From positions 1 through 64,000 of the forward strand of contig JABABA010000016.1 of assembly GCA_014238415.1 (NCBI GenBank): 64,000 nucleotides of DNA. The letters run 5' to 3'. Below, one piece after another: positions 35,423 to 45,500 of this stretch (its first letter is position 1; every line of letters starts with the position of its first letter). This stretch comes from Planctomycetota bacterium. GTDB taxonomy: Bacteria > Planctomycetota > UBA1135 > GCA-002686595. The notes beneath the pieces are model-generated. The model saw only the letters and a program-made list of their open reading frames with translations. It was not told where the DNA came from and did not search any database. The translations under genes were made by a program, and so were the position numbers.

Positions 35423-36445
35423 ATGATCGAACTCGTCGAACTCTCTAAACGCTTCGGCTCCTTGTGTGCCGTAGACGGACTCTCCCTATCCATTGAGCGC
35501 GGGGAGGTATTGGGCTTTCTCGGTCCCAACGGGGCGGGCAAGTCCACCACAATGAAAATGATCACCGGGTTTCTGCCACCCACAGGAGGCAAAGCCACGG
35601 TTTGCGGTTTTGACGTGGAACAAAAGACCCGCGAAGCCCAGACCTGCATGGGGTATCTGCCCGAAGGAGCGCCACTTTACCCGGACATGACGCCACGGGG
35701 ATTGCTGGCTTTCTGCGCGGCGGCGCGCGGGCTGCAGGGCAGTGCGCGCAACAGTGCCATTGGCCAGGCAATCGAGCGCACAGAGCTCACCTCTGTTGTG
35801 GACCAACGCATCGAGACCCTGTCCAAAGGCTTCAAACGCCGGGTTGGGCTGGCCCAAGCGATCCTGCACGACCCGCCGGTGCTGGTGCTGGATGAACCCA
35901 CCGATGGCCTCGATCCCAACCAAAAAGCCCAGGTGCGTAGTTTGATCCGCGAGATGAGCACTGACAAGGTGGTGGTGCTCTCAACGCATATTCTGGAAGA
36001 GGTCGAAGCGGTCTGCTCCCGGGCAACGATCATTGCCGATGGTCGCCTGCGCTTTGATGGGACTCCGGTTGAGTTACGCCAGCGTTCGCGCTTCTTCAGT
36101 TCGATCGAGTTGCACCTCAAGGGCAATCCCGAAGGGGCCAGCCATGCCTTGGAGGGCATCAACGGCGTGGACTCGGTGCAGAGTCTGGAGTCCCCCGAGG
36201 GACACACCGCCGTGCGCATCTTCCCGCGGGACAAACAAGCCCTGCTGCCCCATGTCACGGCCCTCGCCAGCGAACGGGGCTGGCAGGTGGAGCATCTTTT
36301 TGTGGATCCCGGTCGGCTCGACGATGTATTCCGGGTTCTGACCCGCAAGGGTAGCACCGAAGAGCGAGAGACCTCGTCCGTCCCCAGTACCCCCAGCCCT
36401 GAACAATCCAACGACAACCCCGAACCGGCGGCAAGCAAGTCATGA
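35423..36445 (+). CDS. ABC transporter ATP-binding protein (GldA-like)
   Basis: The 340-residue protein has the ABC signatures: Walker A GPNGAGKST (34-42), the Q-loop region, the signature LSKGFKRRVGLAQA near 133-146, Walker B LVLDEPTDGLD and the switch histidine in LSTHILEE. An extra C-terminal domain of about 100 residues ends in a Ser/Glu/Pro-rich tail. It overlaps the permease gene by 4 nt and belongs to a four-gene set with a GldG-like and a DUF4340 protein, as in the gliding-associated ABC systems of Bacteroidota and their wide relatives. The transported substrate is unknown. Confidence 0.9.
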   Translation: MIELVELSKRFGSLCAVDGLSLSIERGEVLGFLGPNGAGKSTTMKMITGFLPPTGGKATVCGFDVEQKTREAQTCMGYLPEGAPLYPDMTPRGLLAFCAAARGLQGSARNSAIGQAIERTELTSVVDQRIETLSKGFKRRVGLAQAILHDPPVLVLDEPTDGLDPNQKAQVRSLIREMSTDKVVVLSTHILEEVEAVCSRATIIADGRLRFDGTPVELRQRSRFFSSIELHLKGNPEGASHALEGINGVDSVQSLESPEGHTAVRIFPRDKQALLPHVTALASERGWQVEHLFVDPGRLDDVFRVLTRKGSTEERETSSVPSTPSPEQSNDNPEPAASKS

Positions 36446-37176
36446 ACGGTACACTCGTAGTCTTCCGGCGCGAATTCGCAGCCTACTTCTCGACTCCACT
36501 GGCCTATGTCTTCCTGGCCTTCTTTCTGGTGCTGACCGGCATCTACCAGTGGGCTTTCATGGGCTTCTACAGCGCTGATCAAGCCAGCCTGCAAGCGCTG
36601 TTCGGTGGCCTGCCCTGGCTGTTCCTGGCTCTGATCCCCGCCCTGGGCATGCGCCTTTGGTCCGAGGAGCGACACAGCGGCACGATTGAGTTGCTGCTGA
36701 CTCTTCCGATCTCTGTGCCGCAGGCTGTGCTGGGCAAGTTCCTCGCAGCCTGGGCCTTTGTGGGCGTGGCTCTGGCCTTGCTGTGCAGCGAGTGGGTCAC
36801 GGTGGCGTACCTGGGCGAACCGGATCACGGAGTCATCGTCGCAAGCTTCATGGGAGCCTTTTTGATGGCCGGAGGTTTCCTGGCCTTTGCAGCCCTGATC
36901 AGCTCTCTGACCAAGAACCAGGTGCTTGCCTTTGTAGTCACCCTGGTTCTGTTGCTGGTCAACCTGACCGTAGGCTTCCCCGGCGTGGCTGACTGGTTGG
37001 GTTCCGTTTTGCCCGCAACTCTGCATCAGGCGATCAAGGACAGTTCCTTCCTGGTGCGTTTCGATGCCATCAGTCGCGGAGTCCTGGACCTGCGTGATGT
37101 GCTCTTCTTCCTCTCGGCCATGGCGCTCTGCCTGTTCGCCAATGCCAGCGTAGTCGACATGCGCAAGGGAGCCTGA
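36442..37176 (+). CDS. ABC-2-type permease (GldF-like)
   Basis: The 244-residue protein has about six hydrophobic segments, beginning FRREFAAYFSTPLAYVFLAFFLVLTGIY, and the typical ABC-2 loop RLWSEERHSGTIELLLTLPIS. It overlaps the ATPase gene and is 4 nt before the GldG-like gene. It would form the membrane channel with the ATPase and the GldG-like protein. Confidence 0.88.
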   Translation: MNGTLVVFRREFAAYFSTPLAYVFLAFFLVLTGIYQWAFMGFYSADQASLQALFGGLPWLFLALIPALGMRLWSEERHSGTIELLLTLPISVPQAVLGKFLAAWAFVGVALALLCSEWVTVAYLGEPDHGVIVASFMGAFLMAGGFLAFAALISSLTKNQVLAFVVTLVLLLVNLTVGFPGVADWLGSVLPATLHQAIKDSSFLVRFDAISRGVLDLRDVLFFLSAMALCLFANASVVDMRKGA

Positions 37177-37180
37177 TTCC

Positions 37181-39091
37181 ATGAAGAAAAACAAACTCTC
37201 CATCGTTTCCATGGGTTTGGCCCTGGCCCTGTTCCTGGCCCTCAATCTGTTCACCAGCGTAAGCCTGCGCTCCATGCGTGCGGACCTGACCGAGGGAAAT
37301 CTGTTCACCCTTTCCGATGGCACACGCAACGTGCTGACTGGCTTGGATGAACCGGTGGATGTGACCTTCTATTGGTCCAAGGAGCAAACCGGCGAGAACC
37401 CCATGCTCAACGCTCACGCCCGGCGTGTGCATGAGTTGTTGGAGGAGTATCAGGCCCATGCCCAGGGAAACCTGCGCCTGCAGGTGGTCGAGCCCCTGGC
37501 CTTTTCCGAAGAAGAGGATGAGGCCCTCGCGGCGGGTCTGCGCGGACCTCAGGTGGACGAGGCGGGCAACCGCCTGTTCCTCGGCCTGGTGGTACGCAAC
37601 TCGGTGGATGCGGTGGAGACCATGCCCTTTCTTGATCCGCGCCGGGAATCCTTCCTGGAGTATGACCTGACCCGCAGCCTGACCCGGCTGGCGGACCAGG
37701 GCTTGAAGGTGGTGGGTGTACTCTCGCCTTTGCCCCTGGCTGGAGGTGCTCAACCTCCCCCCGGCATGCCTCAGCAGCAACAACCAGAGCCCGCCTGGGC
37801 CATCTGGGAGTTCCTCAGCCAGAGCCTTGAACTGCGCGACCTGGGGACCACCTTGACCCATGTCCCCGCGGACATCGATGTGCTGCTGGTGATCCACCCC
37901 AAGGATCTCTCCCCCAGCACTGAGTACGCCCTGGACCAGTACGCACTGGCGGGTGGCCGCATGATGGTCTTTGTGGACCCCTTTTCAATGTTCGACCCCG
38001 CCGGACAAGCAGCACAACCGGGCATGGGCGCAAGTCGCTCCTCGTCCCTGGATGCGCTCTTCAAAGCCTGGGGCATCGCCATGACTCCGGGGCAGATCGT
38101 CGGAGATGTGGAGTCCGCCGACCGCACCCAGGGCAATGATGGCCGACCGGTGGCCTGCCCGGTGGTCATGCGTCTGGAACCCGAACGCCTGGATCAGCAT
38201 GACCTGGTAACGAAAGGCCTCGGTGCCCTGGTGACCCTGGCCGCTGGTGAGTTGACCATTCTTGAGGACAGCCCCCTCCAGGCTGCGCCCCTGTTCACCA
38301 CCACATCCGAAGGGGGGGGCCTGATGGACGCTGCCATGCTGCAGTTCAGCTTTGACCCCGCCATGATAGCCAAGACCTTCAGCCCAGATGGCACGGCCCG
38401 TAGCACTGCCTATCGCCTGTCGGGCGAGTTCAAGAGTGCTTTCCCGGACGGACCCCCCAGCGGCCCTGACGGAGCGCCGGTTGATGCCAGCAACCACCTC
38501 TCGGAGTCCAGCGCGACCTTCAACGGCATCGTGGTCTCCGATGTGGACCTGCTGCACGAGTACCTCTGGGCCCGTCGACGCAACATGCTGGGTATGACCT
38601 TCATCGAACCTGTCAACTCGAACGGCAACTTTGTGACCAACGCCGTAGACAACCTGACAGGTTCAAATGATCTGATCAGCCTGCGCAGTCGCCAGGTGCA
38701 AGCACGCCCCTTTACCCTCAAGCAGGATCTACGGCGCGAAGCGGACAAACGCTTCCGCGACCGCTATGACGAATTCAACGCCCAGTTGCAGGCCACCGAG
38801 CAGAAAATTGCTGAACTGCAAGGTCCTAATTCCGAAGGGGCGATGAATTTCAGCGCGGAACAGGAGCAGGAGCTCGCCGGCCTGCTTGCAGAGCGCGACC
38901 AATTGCGCAAGGACCTGCGCAAAGTACGCTTTGACCTCAACCGGGACATAGAAAGCCTGGGCGCACGCCTGCAGTTCCTGAATGTGATCGCCCTGCCTGG
39001 GATGGTGCTGCTAATGGGCGCCCTTCTACTGCTGATGCGAAGCCGCTCTTCCAACGCCCGAAAATCCGCCACGATTTCCAACGCCTCATGA
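37181..39091 (+). CDS. GldG-like auxiliary membrane protein (ABC_transp_aux)
   Basis: The 636-residue protein has one N-terminal membrane segment, the family start motif RADLTEGNLFTLSDGT (about 34-49) and a strand-rich middle with VDVLLVIHPKDLSPSTEYALDQYALAGGRMMVFVDPF. A C-terminal coiled coil (about 535-600) precedes a last membrane segment, giving two anchors around a large periplasmic domain. It overlaps the DUF4340 gene by 4 nt (ATGA). Length and order agree with GldG partners in these operons. Confidence 0.87.
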   Translation: MKKNKLSIVSMGLALALFLALNLFTSVSLRSMRADLTEGNLFTLSDGTRNVLTGLDEPVDVTFYWSKEQTGENPMLNAHARRVHELLEEYQAHAQGNLRLQVVEPLAFSEEEDEALAAGLRGPQVDEAGNRLFLGLVVRNSVDAVETMPFLDPRRESFLEYDLTRSLTRLADQGLKVVGVLSPLPLAGGAQPPPGMPQQQQPEPAWAIWEFLSQSLELRDLGTTLTHVPADIDVLLVIHPKDLSPSTEYALDQYALAGGRMMVFVDPFSMFDPAGQAAQPGMGASRSSSLDALFKAWGIAMTPGQIVGDVESADRTQGNDGRPVACPVVMRLEPERLDQHDLVTKGLGALVTLAAGELTILEDSPLQAAPLFTTTSEGGGLMDAAMLQFSFDPAMIAKTFSPDGTARSTAYRLSGEFKSAFPDGPPSGPDGAPVDASNHLSESSATFNGIVVSDVDLLHEYLWARRRNMLGMTFIEPVNSNGNFVTNAVDNLTGSNDLISLRSRQVQARPFTLKQDLRREADKRFRDRYDEFNAQLQATEQKIAELQGPNSEGAMNFSAEQEQELAGLLAERDQLRKDLRKVRFDLNRDIESLGARLQFLNVIALPGMVLLMGALLLLMRSRSSNARKSATISNAS

Positions 39092-40494
39092 GTTCCAAGA
39101 CACCCTTGATTTTGGCTGCAGCGACCATCGCTCTCGGCGGCGCAGCAATCCTTATGGAGTCCAACCGGAGCGCCAGTACGAGCGCCGAGACCCAGACTGC
39201 TCTCTTTCCCGACCTCAAGTCGAAAGTGGGGTCCGTGGCACAGATTGTGATCCAATCCAGCGACGAGACCTTGACTCTGAGCCACAACCCGGAGTCCAAC
39301 CAGTGGAGCCTCCTGGAACGCAGCGGCTATGCGGTTTCCCCTGAGAAAGTTGCAACCCTGCTGGGATCTCTGGCCCGTTCCAAGCGTCTCCAGCAGAAGA
39401 CCTCAAACCCTGAGCGCTATGGGGACCTGGGACTTGAGGATGTGGGAGCCGAGGGTTCAAATTCCAGTCAGGTCAGTCTACAGCTGGCGGATGGCACGAC
39501 CCTGGCAAGCCTGATCGTCGGACGCAGCCGGACCCAGGGCACGGAAGCCCATTATGTTCGCCTGTCCGGTGAAGCTGCCTCCTGGACCGCCTCGGGAGAC
39601 CTGCACCTGAGCACCAATCTTGGAGACTGGGTGGAGACCATGGTTGTTCAGATCCCCGCCACGCGCTTGACTCAGGTTGATGTCATGCATCCGGACGGAG
39701 ATACGATCCGCATGCAGCGAGCTCAGGAAGAGGACTCCAATCTGACGGTCATGAACCTGCCTCAGGGCAACGAGGCCAGCAGCGAGTGGGTGACCTCGCG
39801 CTTTACCTCGGCCCTGACGGGCCTGACCTTCGATGATGTGCGCACTCGCATGGATCTGGACCCGACACAGGTTGTCAGAAGCAGTTTTCATACGGCCGAT
39901 GGCCTGGTGCTTCATGTGGCCAGCCAGTTAGAGACAGAGGATCCCGAAGTCCCTGGCACCGCCCCCACCGAACGCTTGCTGCTCAACCTGACCGCAACCT
40001 TCGATGAGAACCCGAGCACCCCATGGAAGGGGCCTTTGGCTCCTGGAGTGGAAGCGGTTGAGTCCCTCGATGACGCTCCAACAGAAGAGGCCGCGGACCC
40101 AAGTGTGGTGCAGGCGGAAGTGGAGGCCCTGAACGAGCAGTTCGCTGCTTGGACATATGTGATTCCCGCATACCGCAGAAATGTGTTCCTCTGCCGGATG
40201 GATGAGCTGGTCAAGCCGATTGTGGTGGAAGAGGTGGCCGATCCCTCAGAGCCAGGTACGGAGCTCGATGACTTCGTCGAGATTCCGGACGAAACCCCCA
40301 CAGTTGAGGAGCCAGCGACTGATTCCTCTCCAACTGAACCTGAAGCTCCTGACGAGTCCAGCTCCGGCGAAGAAGCGCCCTCCAGCGACCTTCCCGTCCC
40401 GGATGAAACCGTGACCGAGCCCGAGAGCGATGCCCCCAAGGACAATCCAGAACCCGACTCTCCCGAACAAGGATCGGGAGGCGGCCAGCTCTGA
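39088..40494 (+). CDS. DUF4340-family protein with acidic Pro/Ser tail
   Basis: The 468-residue protein has one N-terminal membrane segment (about 5-22) and DUF4340-type repeats with strands such as WSLLERSGYAVSPEKVATLLGSLARSKRLQ. The last 110 residues are almost wholly Glu, Pro, Asp, Ser and Thr and are probably disordered. DUF4340 proteins are usual partners of GldG-like proteins. It is the last gene of this operon, and a terminator follows. The cell-surface or periplasmic role is inferred. Confidence 0.83.
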   Translation: MSSKTPLILAAATIALGGAAILMESNRSASTSAETQTALFPDLKSKVGSVAQIVIQSSDETLTLSHNPESNQWSLLERSGYAVSPEKVATLLGSLARSKRLQQKTSNPERYGDLGLEDVGAEGSNSSQVSLQLADGTTLASLIVGRSRTQGTEAHYVRLSGEAASWTASGDLHLSTNLGDWVETMVVQIPATRLTQVDVMHPDGDTIRMQRAQEEDSNLTVMNLPQGNEASSEWVTSRFTSALTGLTFDDVRTRMDLDPTQVVRSSFHTADGLVLHVASQLETEDPEVPGTAPTERLLLNLTATFDENPSTPWKGPLAPGVEAVESLDDAPTEEAADPSVVQAEVEALNEQFAAWTYVIPAYRRNVFLCRMDELVKPIVVEEVADPSEPGTELDDFVEIPDETPTVEEPATDSSPTEPEAPDESSSGEEAPSSDLPVPDETVTEPESDAPKDNPEPDSPEQGSGGGQL

Positions 40495-40579
40495 GTCAAG
40501 TCTCGCCCCCGGAGATTCCGCTCTCCCCCTTGCGTTCCCAAGGGGCCAAGAACACTGGGAAGGATTCGCGTTGTTCCGG

Positions 40580-40619
40580 CCAGGGTCCAAGAAATCGGGG
40601 GCCAGCCCTGGATTTTTTT
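40580..40619 (+). terminator. intrinsic terminator after the Gld-like ABC operon
   Basis: CCAGGG (40580-40585) and CCCTGG (40606-40611) form a 6-bp GC-rich stem, followed by A and seven Ts (40613-40619). The stem has a 20-nt loop, larger than typical, and a nested GGCC stem could form instead. It lies 85 nt past the DUF4340 stop and before the next gene. Confidence 0.6.
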
Positions 40620-40672
40620 AGGGACCTTGCGAGGCCCGTGGGTTCATCCGGGCAGGTAAGGTCCGCGCCCTG

Positions 40673-42007
40673 ATGAGCGCATCCAGGGTTGAATCCAAAA
40701 GCCACTCCACTTCGGAAGTGAATCTCAGCAGGGTCACACGACTCTGGCTGCCCTTGGCTGCAAGCTGGGCCTTGATGGCCATCGAGATGCCCCTGCTGGC
40801 AGTGGTCATCGGCCGGCTGCCAGACGAACGGCTGCATCTGGCGGCCTACGGAGGCATCGCCTTCCCCATTGCTCTGGTGGTAGAGGCCCCGATCATCATG
40901 TTGCTGGCAGCTTCCACTGCCCTCTGTCGCGACTGGCGGAGCACTTGCTATGTGCGCGGCTTCATGCGATCCGCGGCCCTCATCTTGACGGCCCTGCATG
41001 CCCTGATCGCGTTCACGCCAGTTTTTGACTGGGTGGCCCTGGACCTGCTGGCGGCGGATCCCCAGGTCGCAGAGTCCGGCCGACTGGGTCTTCAGATTCT
41101 CCTGCCCTGGACTGCAGCGATCGCCTACCGGCGCTTCATGCAGGGACTTTTGATTCGCGCGGATCGCAGCCGAGTGGTGGGCCTGGGGACAGTGGTGCGC
41201 CTCGTGGCCAACGCCACAGTCTTGATAGGACTGGCTGTCTTCAGCGACCTGCCCGGAATCGCCGTGGGCTCCTCAGCGATCTCGGCAGGAGTGCTGGTGG
41301 AGGCGGCCTATATCGGCTGGGCCGTGCGTCCTACCCTGGCAAGTTTGCGCGTGGCGGCGCCGGACAGCAAGCCCCCTCTGAACGCCTCCCGCTTCGCCCA
41401 CTTCTATGTGCCCCTGGCCCTGACGCCACTGATCACGCTGTTGCTGCAGCCCCTTGGATCAGCAGCCATGAACCGCATGCCCAACCCCATCGACTGTCTG
41501 GCGGTCTGGCCCGCGGTGCACGGCCTCGTGTTCCTGACGCGCTCCATGGGATTCGCCTACAACGAAGTGGTAGTGGCTCTTGCTGAACATCCCGGAGCCA
41601 AAGCAGTCCTGCGACAGTTCCGCAACCGCCTGGCCCTCGGCACGACTCTGGTGTTGTTTGTCTTTGCCAGCACGCCCCTGGCGCCGGCCTGGTTTCAAGG
41701 TGTCAACGATCTCTCCCCCTTCCTTGCGGCCCTGGCCGTAGCGGCCACGGCCATCGCGGTTCCCATGCCAGGACTGCAGGCCATGCAAAGTTACTTTACC
41801 GGGCTTCTGGTTTCGGCCCACAAGACGCGCGGAGTGACTGAAGCGGTACTCTTGTTCTTTGTCATGGCCGCGGCGCTCCTGGCTGCCTGCGTAACCCATG
41901 GTCAGTTGGAAGATCCTGGGCTCTTGTTTGCAGTCAGCAGCTTCACCATTGCCAGTCTGGCCCAAACGATCTGGTTGGCCTGGCGCGTACGGCGCGAGGG
42001 TGCCTAA
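40673..42007 (+). CDS. polytopic membrane protein, MATE/ANKH-like
   Basis: The 444-residue protein has about 12 hydrophobic segments and a MATE-like pattern (IEMPLLAVVIGRLPDE near the first segment, AAYGGIAFPIALVVEAPIIMLL in the second). It is like the group of bacterial proteins that resembles MATE exporters and the animal ANKH family. It has no ATPase or soluble domains. Substrate unknown. It is transcribed alone after the terminator of the ABC operon. Confidence 0.72.
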   Translation: MSASRVESKSHSTSEVNLSRVTRLWLPLAASWALMAIEMPLLAVVIGRLPDERLHLAAYGGIAFPIALVVEAPIIMLLAASTALCRDWRSTCYVRGFMRSAALILTALHALIAFTPVFDWVALDLLAADPQVAESGRLGLQILLPWTAAIAYRRFMQGLLIRADRSRVVGLGTVVRLVANATVLIGLAVFSDLPGIAVGSSAISAGVLVEAAYIGWAVRPTLASLRVAAPDSKPPLNASRFAHFYVPLALTPLITLLLQPLGSAAMNRMPNPIDCLAVWPAVHGLVFLTRSMGFAYNEVVVALAEHPGAKAVLRQFRNRLALGTTLVLFVFASTPLAPAWFQGVNDLSPFLAALAVAATAIAVPMPGLQAMQSYFTGLLVSAHKTRGVTEAVLLFFVMAAALLAACVTHGQLEDPGLLFAVSSFTIASLAQTIWLAWRVRREGA

Positions 42008-42015
42008 CTACGATC

Positions 42016-42492
42016 TCACGGACTCTGGTGAGCGCGAATCACTTCGAGAACCGCCCCCGCGGCGTCGTTCGGAACGGTGAAGTGCAGGTTGTACTGCACA
42101 ACCTCCCAGGTCCTGCCCTTGCGACGCAGAACGCCACTGCCGCGTACTTTTCCATAGCTTGCACTGGCCAGATCCTCGTCAAACCAGGCGTGCTGACCTT
42201 CAATGACAACTTCCCTGCGCCCCGGCACATAGATCCAAGCGCTGTCCTTGTCCTGAAAATATGATCCAAACGCAGCTTGGAAGTCGGCCTTGACCCAACG
42301 CTCGTTGGGATCAGTACCAAGGAAAACCCCATCTTCAGCTATACGGCCAAAGTAACCTTCCCCGTCCGCTCGAGCGGCGGCCTCGTGCCAGGCATCGAGG
42401 AATGCGGGCACAGACAGGGAGTCCTGCTCATGGGGCCCCACACACGCAGAGCAAAACAACAACATTGAGAGTGCACTTGGAGTCAATCGCAT
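42016..42492 (-). CDS. NTF2-like (SnoaL/DUF4440-type) lipoprotein
   Basis: From the ATG at 42492 the protein has 158 residues with a lipobox CSAC (Cys17). Then comes a cone-like NTF2 fold: helix FLDAWHEAAARADGEGYFGRIAEDGVFLGTD, then WVKADFQAAFGSYFQ and a set of beta strands ending WEVVQYNLHF. The family has varied functions, often small-molecule binding or catalysis. A longer frame to 42546 overlaps the promoter side of the next gene. Its neighbour at 42568 is divergent. Confidence 0.75.
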   Translation of the reverse strand: MRLTPSALSMLLFCSACVGPHEQDSLSVPAFLDAWHEAAARADGEGYFGRIAEDGVFLGTDPNERWVKADFQAAFGSYFQDKDSAWIYVPGRREVVIEGQHAWFDEDLASASYGKVRGSGVLRRKGRTWEVVQYNLHFTVPNDAAGAVLEVIRAHQSP

Positions 42493-42567
42493 CAGCTCGT
42501 TCTTCTCGCTGCCTACAGAATAGGGCCTGCCTTGCCCAAGACCCAAGGGCCCGCTAGGATCGCAAGC

Positions 42568-45500
42568 ATGTTCTCATCCACAACCCCGCCACGCAGCCCT
42601 GGTGGGATGTACGTGACGGGTGTTCTGATCCTCTGCTCCGGCTGCAGTTCACAAACCTGGGAAGAACACCCACTGCATCCTCTGGAGCACTTTGAGCGGG
42701 ACCTGAAAATCTCAGAAGCTGCTGCAGTGGGGATCGAACAAGGGCCACTAGCAGCCCTCTCTGCCCGACTGGGGGGACTGGATGTCTACCTGCCGGACTG
42801 GGTTTCCTCTTCCGCCCAGGCGTTTCTGCCCCCCACCAGCGCGCGCAGGCATTTCGGCGACCAGACATTGGCTGTGCACAGCCTTGGCAGTGCGCTGCAT
42901 CCGCTCGAATTTGCTCCCCAAGGAACTGATCTGCTGGCGTCTATCCCCGACCTGATCGCTCTCTTGATGCCACCACAGGAAACCCTGCGGCGCGAAGGAG
43001 AGCTGTTGCGTTTCAGGCTCGCCCCGGACGGACAGAGTGCCAGCGGGATTGCAGACCTCTTTCTCGCTGGTTTCGACCAGAGGAATCAGCGCTGCCAGGT
43101 TCGTCTGCGCTGCGCCCTGGCATTTGCTCGGGGCAACCAGCGCTGGCAGATCACGGCCCTCGGGTTGGAATCCGCACTGCAAGCCAGCACAGAATTCCCC
43201 GCCTTTCGAGATGTCACGCGGCGAACCGGTTTCAGCGATGGCATGGGATCCCTCAACAAGCGGCTGCTGCAAGAGGGCCTCGATGATCACCGCACCCTGG
43301 CCCTGGGAGGCTTGACGGTGCTGGATTGGAATCGGGACGGGTTCTTGGATGTGCTAGCCACGCGCAAGGGGCAACTGACCACCCTGCTGCAGAACGATGG
43401 CGAGGGTGGCTTCCTGCCAGTGCCCCATCCAATCGCAGCGCCCCTTTTGAGCCCAGCGTTTGTGCTTTGGGTGGATCTGGATGGGGACGGGTTGGAAGAA
43501 TTGATTGGCTCTGAACCCCTGGACTATGAGGGCGAGCGAGCCTTTCTCTCCCTTTGGACCCGCACGGGAGCGGACCCCAGAACCTGGCGCAGGATCGAAC
43601 GGGCCTTCAGCCTGCCCAACCCCCGAGGCCTACGGCGGTTGGCGATCCAGACCGTGGTCCCCTTCGACGCTGAAGGAGACGGTGACCTGGATCTTTTTGT
43701 CGCGGTCTATGGATCAGGGAGTTCCCGGGGGCCCCACTACAACACGGTCGATGCCCAGGACGGCGCGGACAATCATCTGCTCATCAATCAAGGGGGCCTC
43801 AGCTTTACAGAAGAGAGCGACTCCCGGGGCATTCTTGGCCAAGGATACACCTATGTTGCCACGGCCTTTGACTTTGACCAGGACGGGGACTCCGACCTGT
43901 TCGAGGGCAATGACTTTGGACCCAACCACCTCTGGCTGAACGATGGCGCCGGGAATTTTGCGGTCAACAAGGAACCTGGACTCTCAGGCTTCAGCGCCTA
44001 CACCATGGGCTCCAGTCTGGCGGACTATGACAACGAAGGAGTCTGGAGTCTCTACCTGTCCAACATGTCCAGCGAACAAGGTCAGCGCATGCTCGAACTG
44101 CCCACTTCGATCAGCGAAGAGATGCGTCAAAGGGTAGAGATCATCGCCCAGGGCAACGGCCTCCATCGACAAGGAGATGCGGGTTGGTTTGACCATGCCA
44201 CTGCCGCCGGTTGCGCCGAGGCCCAGTGGTCCTGGGGCTCGGCCTTCTTTGATCCTGACGGGGACGGGGACCTGGATCTGGCAGTCACCAATGGCTTCGC
44301 CTCCCACTCCAATCCCAACCACCCGGACTGGCAGACCTACTACTGGCGACAGGTTCTGGACGATGCCCTGCGCCTCGAAAAAGGACAGCTCAGCCGCGAT
44401 GTGAACCTGAACACCAGGTTTCAGGGCTCCTTCAATGGCTATGAGCGGGATTGCCTGTTCTGGAACATGGACGGATCTGACCCCCATGGGGAGCGATGTT
44501 TCGTGGAAGCCGGCTGGCTGCTCGGTTTGGATGGAGAGCACGACGGCCGGGCCCTTGCGCCCCTGGATTTTGACGGGGACGGGGACGCCGATCTGGCCCT
44601 TTGGACTCTGCAGGGATTGCGGCTGTACGAGAACCTCTCCCCTCCTCAAACGACTCTGATCATCGAGCCGCAGGTCAAAGGCTCCAGCGCGGGCGCCATC
44701 GGTGCGGTGGTATCGATCGAGTCCGGGGAGCAGATTCGCCGGGCCCCGTTCCTGTTGGTGTCTGGCTTCCAGACACAAAACGAAGCGTCCCTGCGTTTTG
44801 CCACCGGGAACATGGGAAAGAGCCTGCGCGCGCGGGTTCAGTGGCCCGATGGCACCGAAGATGTCTGGGACGATCTGCCATCACAGGGTCATGTACAGTT
44901 GGAAAAGGGACATTCGGAGCACACCTCCGTCCCAGTCCCCCGCTGGCCCAGGCTGCTGACCCCGGACAAACCACAGCCAGCCCTGGACGCGGCCGGGCGC
45001 GGAATCGACGGACCACAATTGGTGGGACGGCCAGGACGGCCGACCCTGGTGCTCTTCACAAGAGATTCTGCACCAGCAGCGCTGTTCAATCAGTTGCTCA
45101 CGGACCATCCAGGCGTCGCCCTGACCCAGGTCTCTCTCAATGGGGAGCCCGCCCCACAGGACGAAGCCCTCTGGCCGATTCTGGCCATGACCGAAGAACT
45201 CGCCCTGCGCTTCTTCGACCAGCGCAAGCCTGACTCCCTGACCGCCTTCGCATTCGACGCCAACGGTGACTGGCGACGGCTGCTGACAGCAGGCGCCCTG
45301 AAACAGGATCTTGCACCGCTGCTCGATCTTCTGGCCGAGGAAGGTCCCTTTCCCGAACTTTCGGTGGAAGCGGGCCGCCGAGCCCTGAATGAGAGTCGCT
45401 TCCGGGCGGCACAGGTGTACTTTCAAAACGCCCTCGATCAGGATCCGTCGCGCACGGATGCCTGGGATGGAATGGCCCGCACGCACCTCTCCTTTTCGCG

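Noticed and set aside
35423-39091. A gliding-motility operon
   Set aside because: The same ABC/GldG/DUF4340 layout is widespread in non-gliding bacteria, and no other gliding genes are present.
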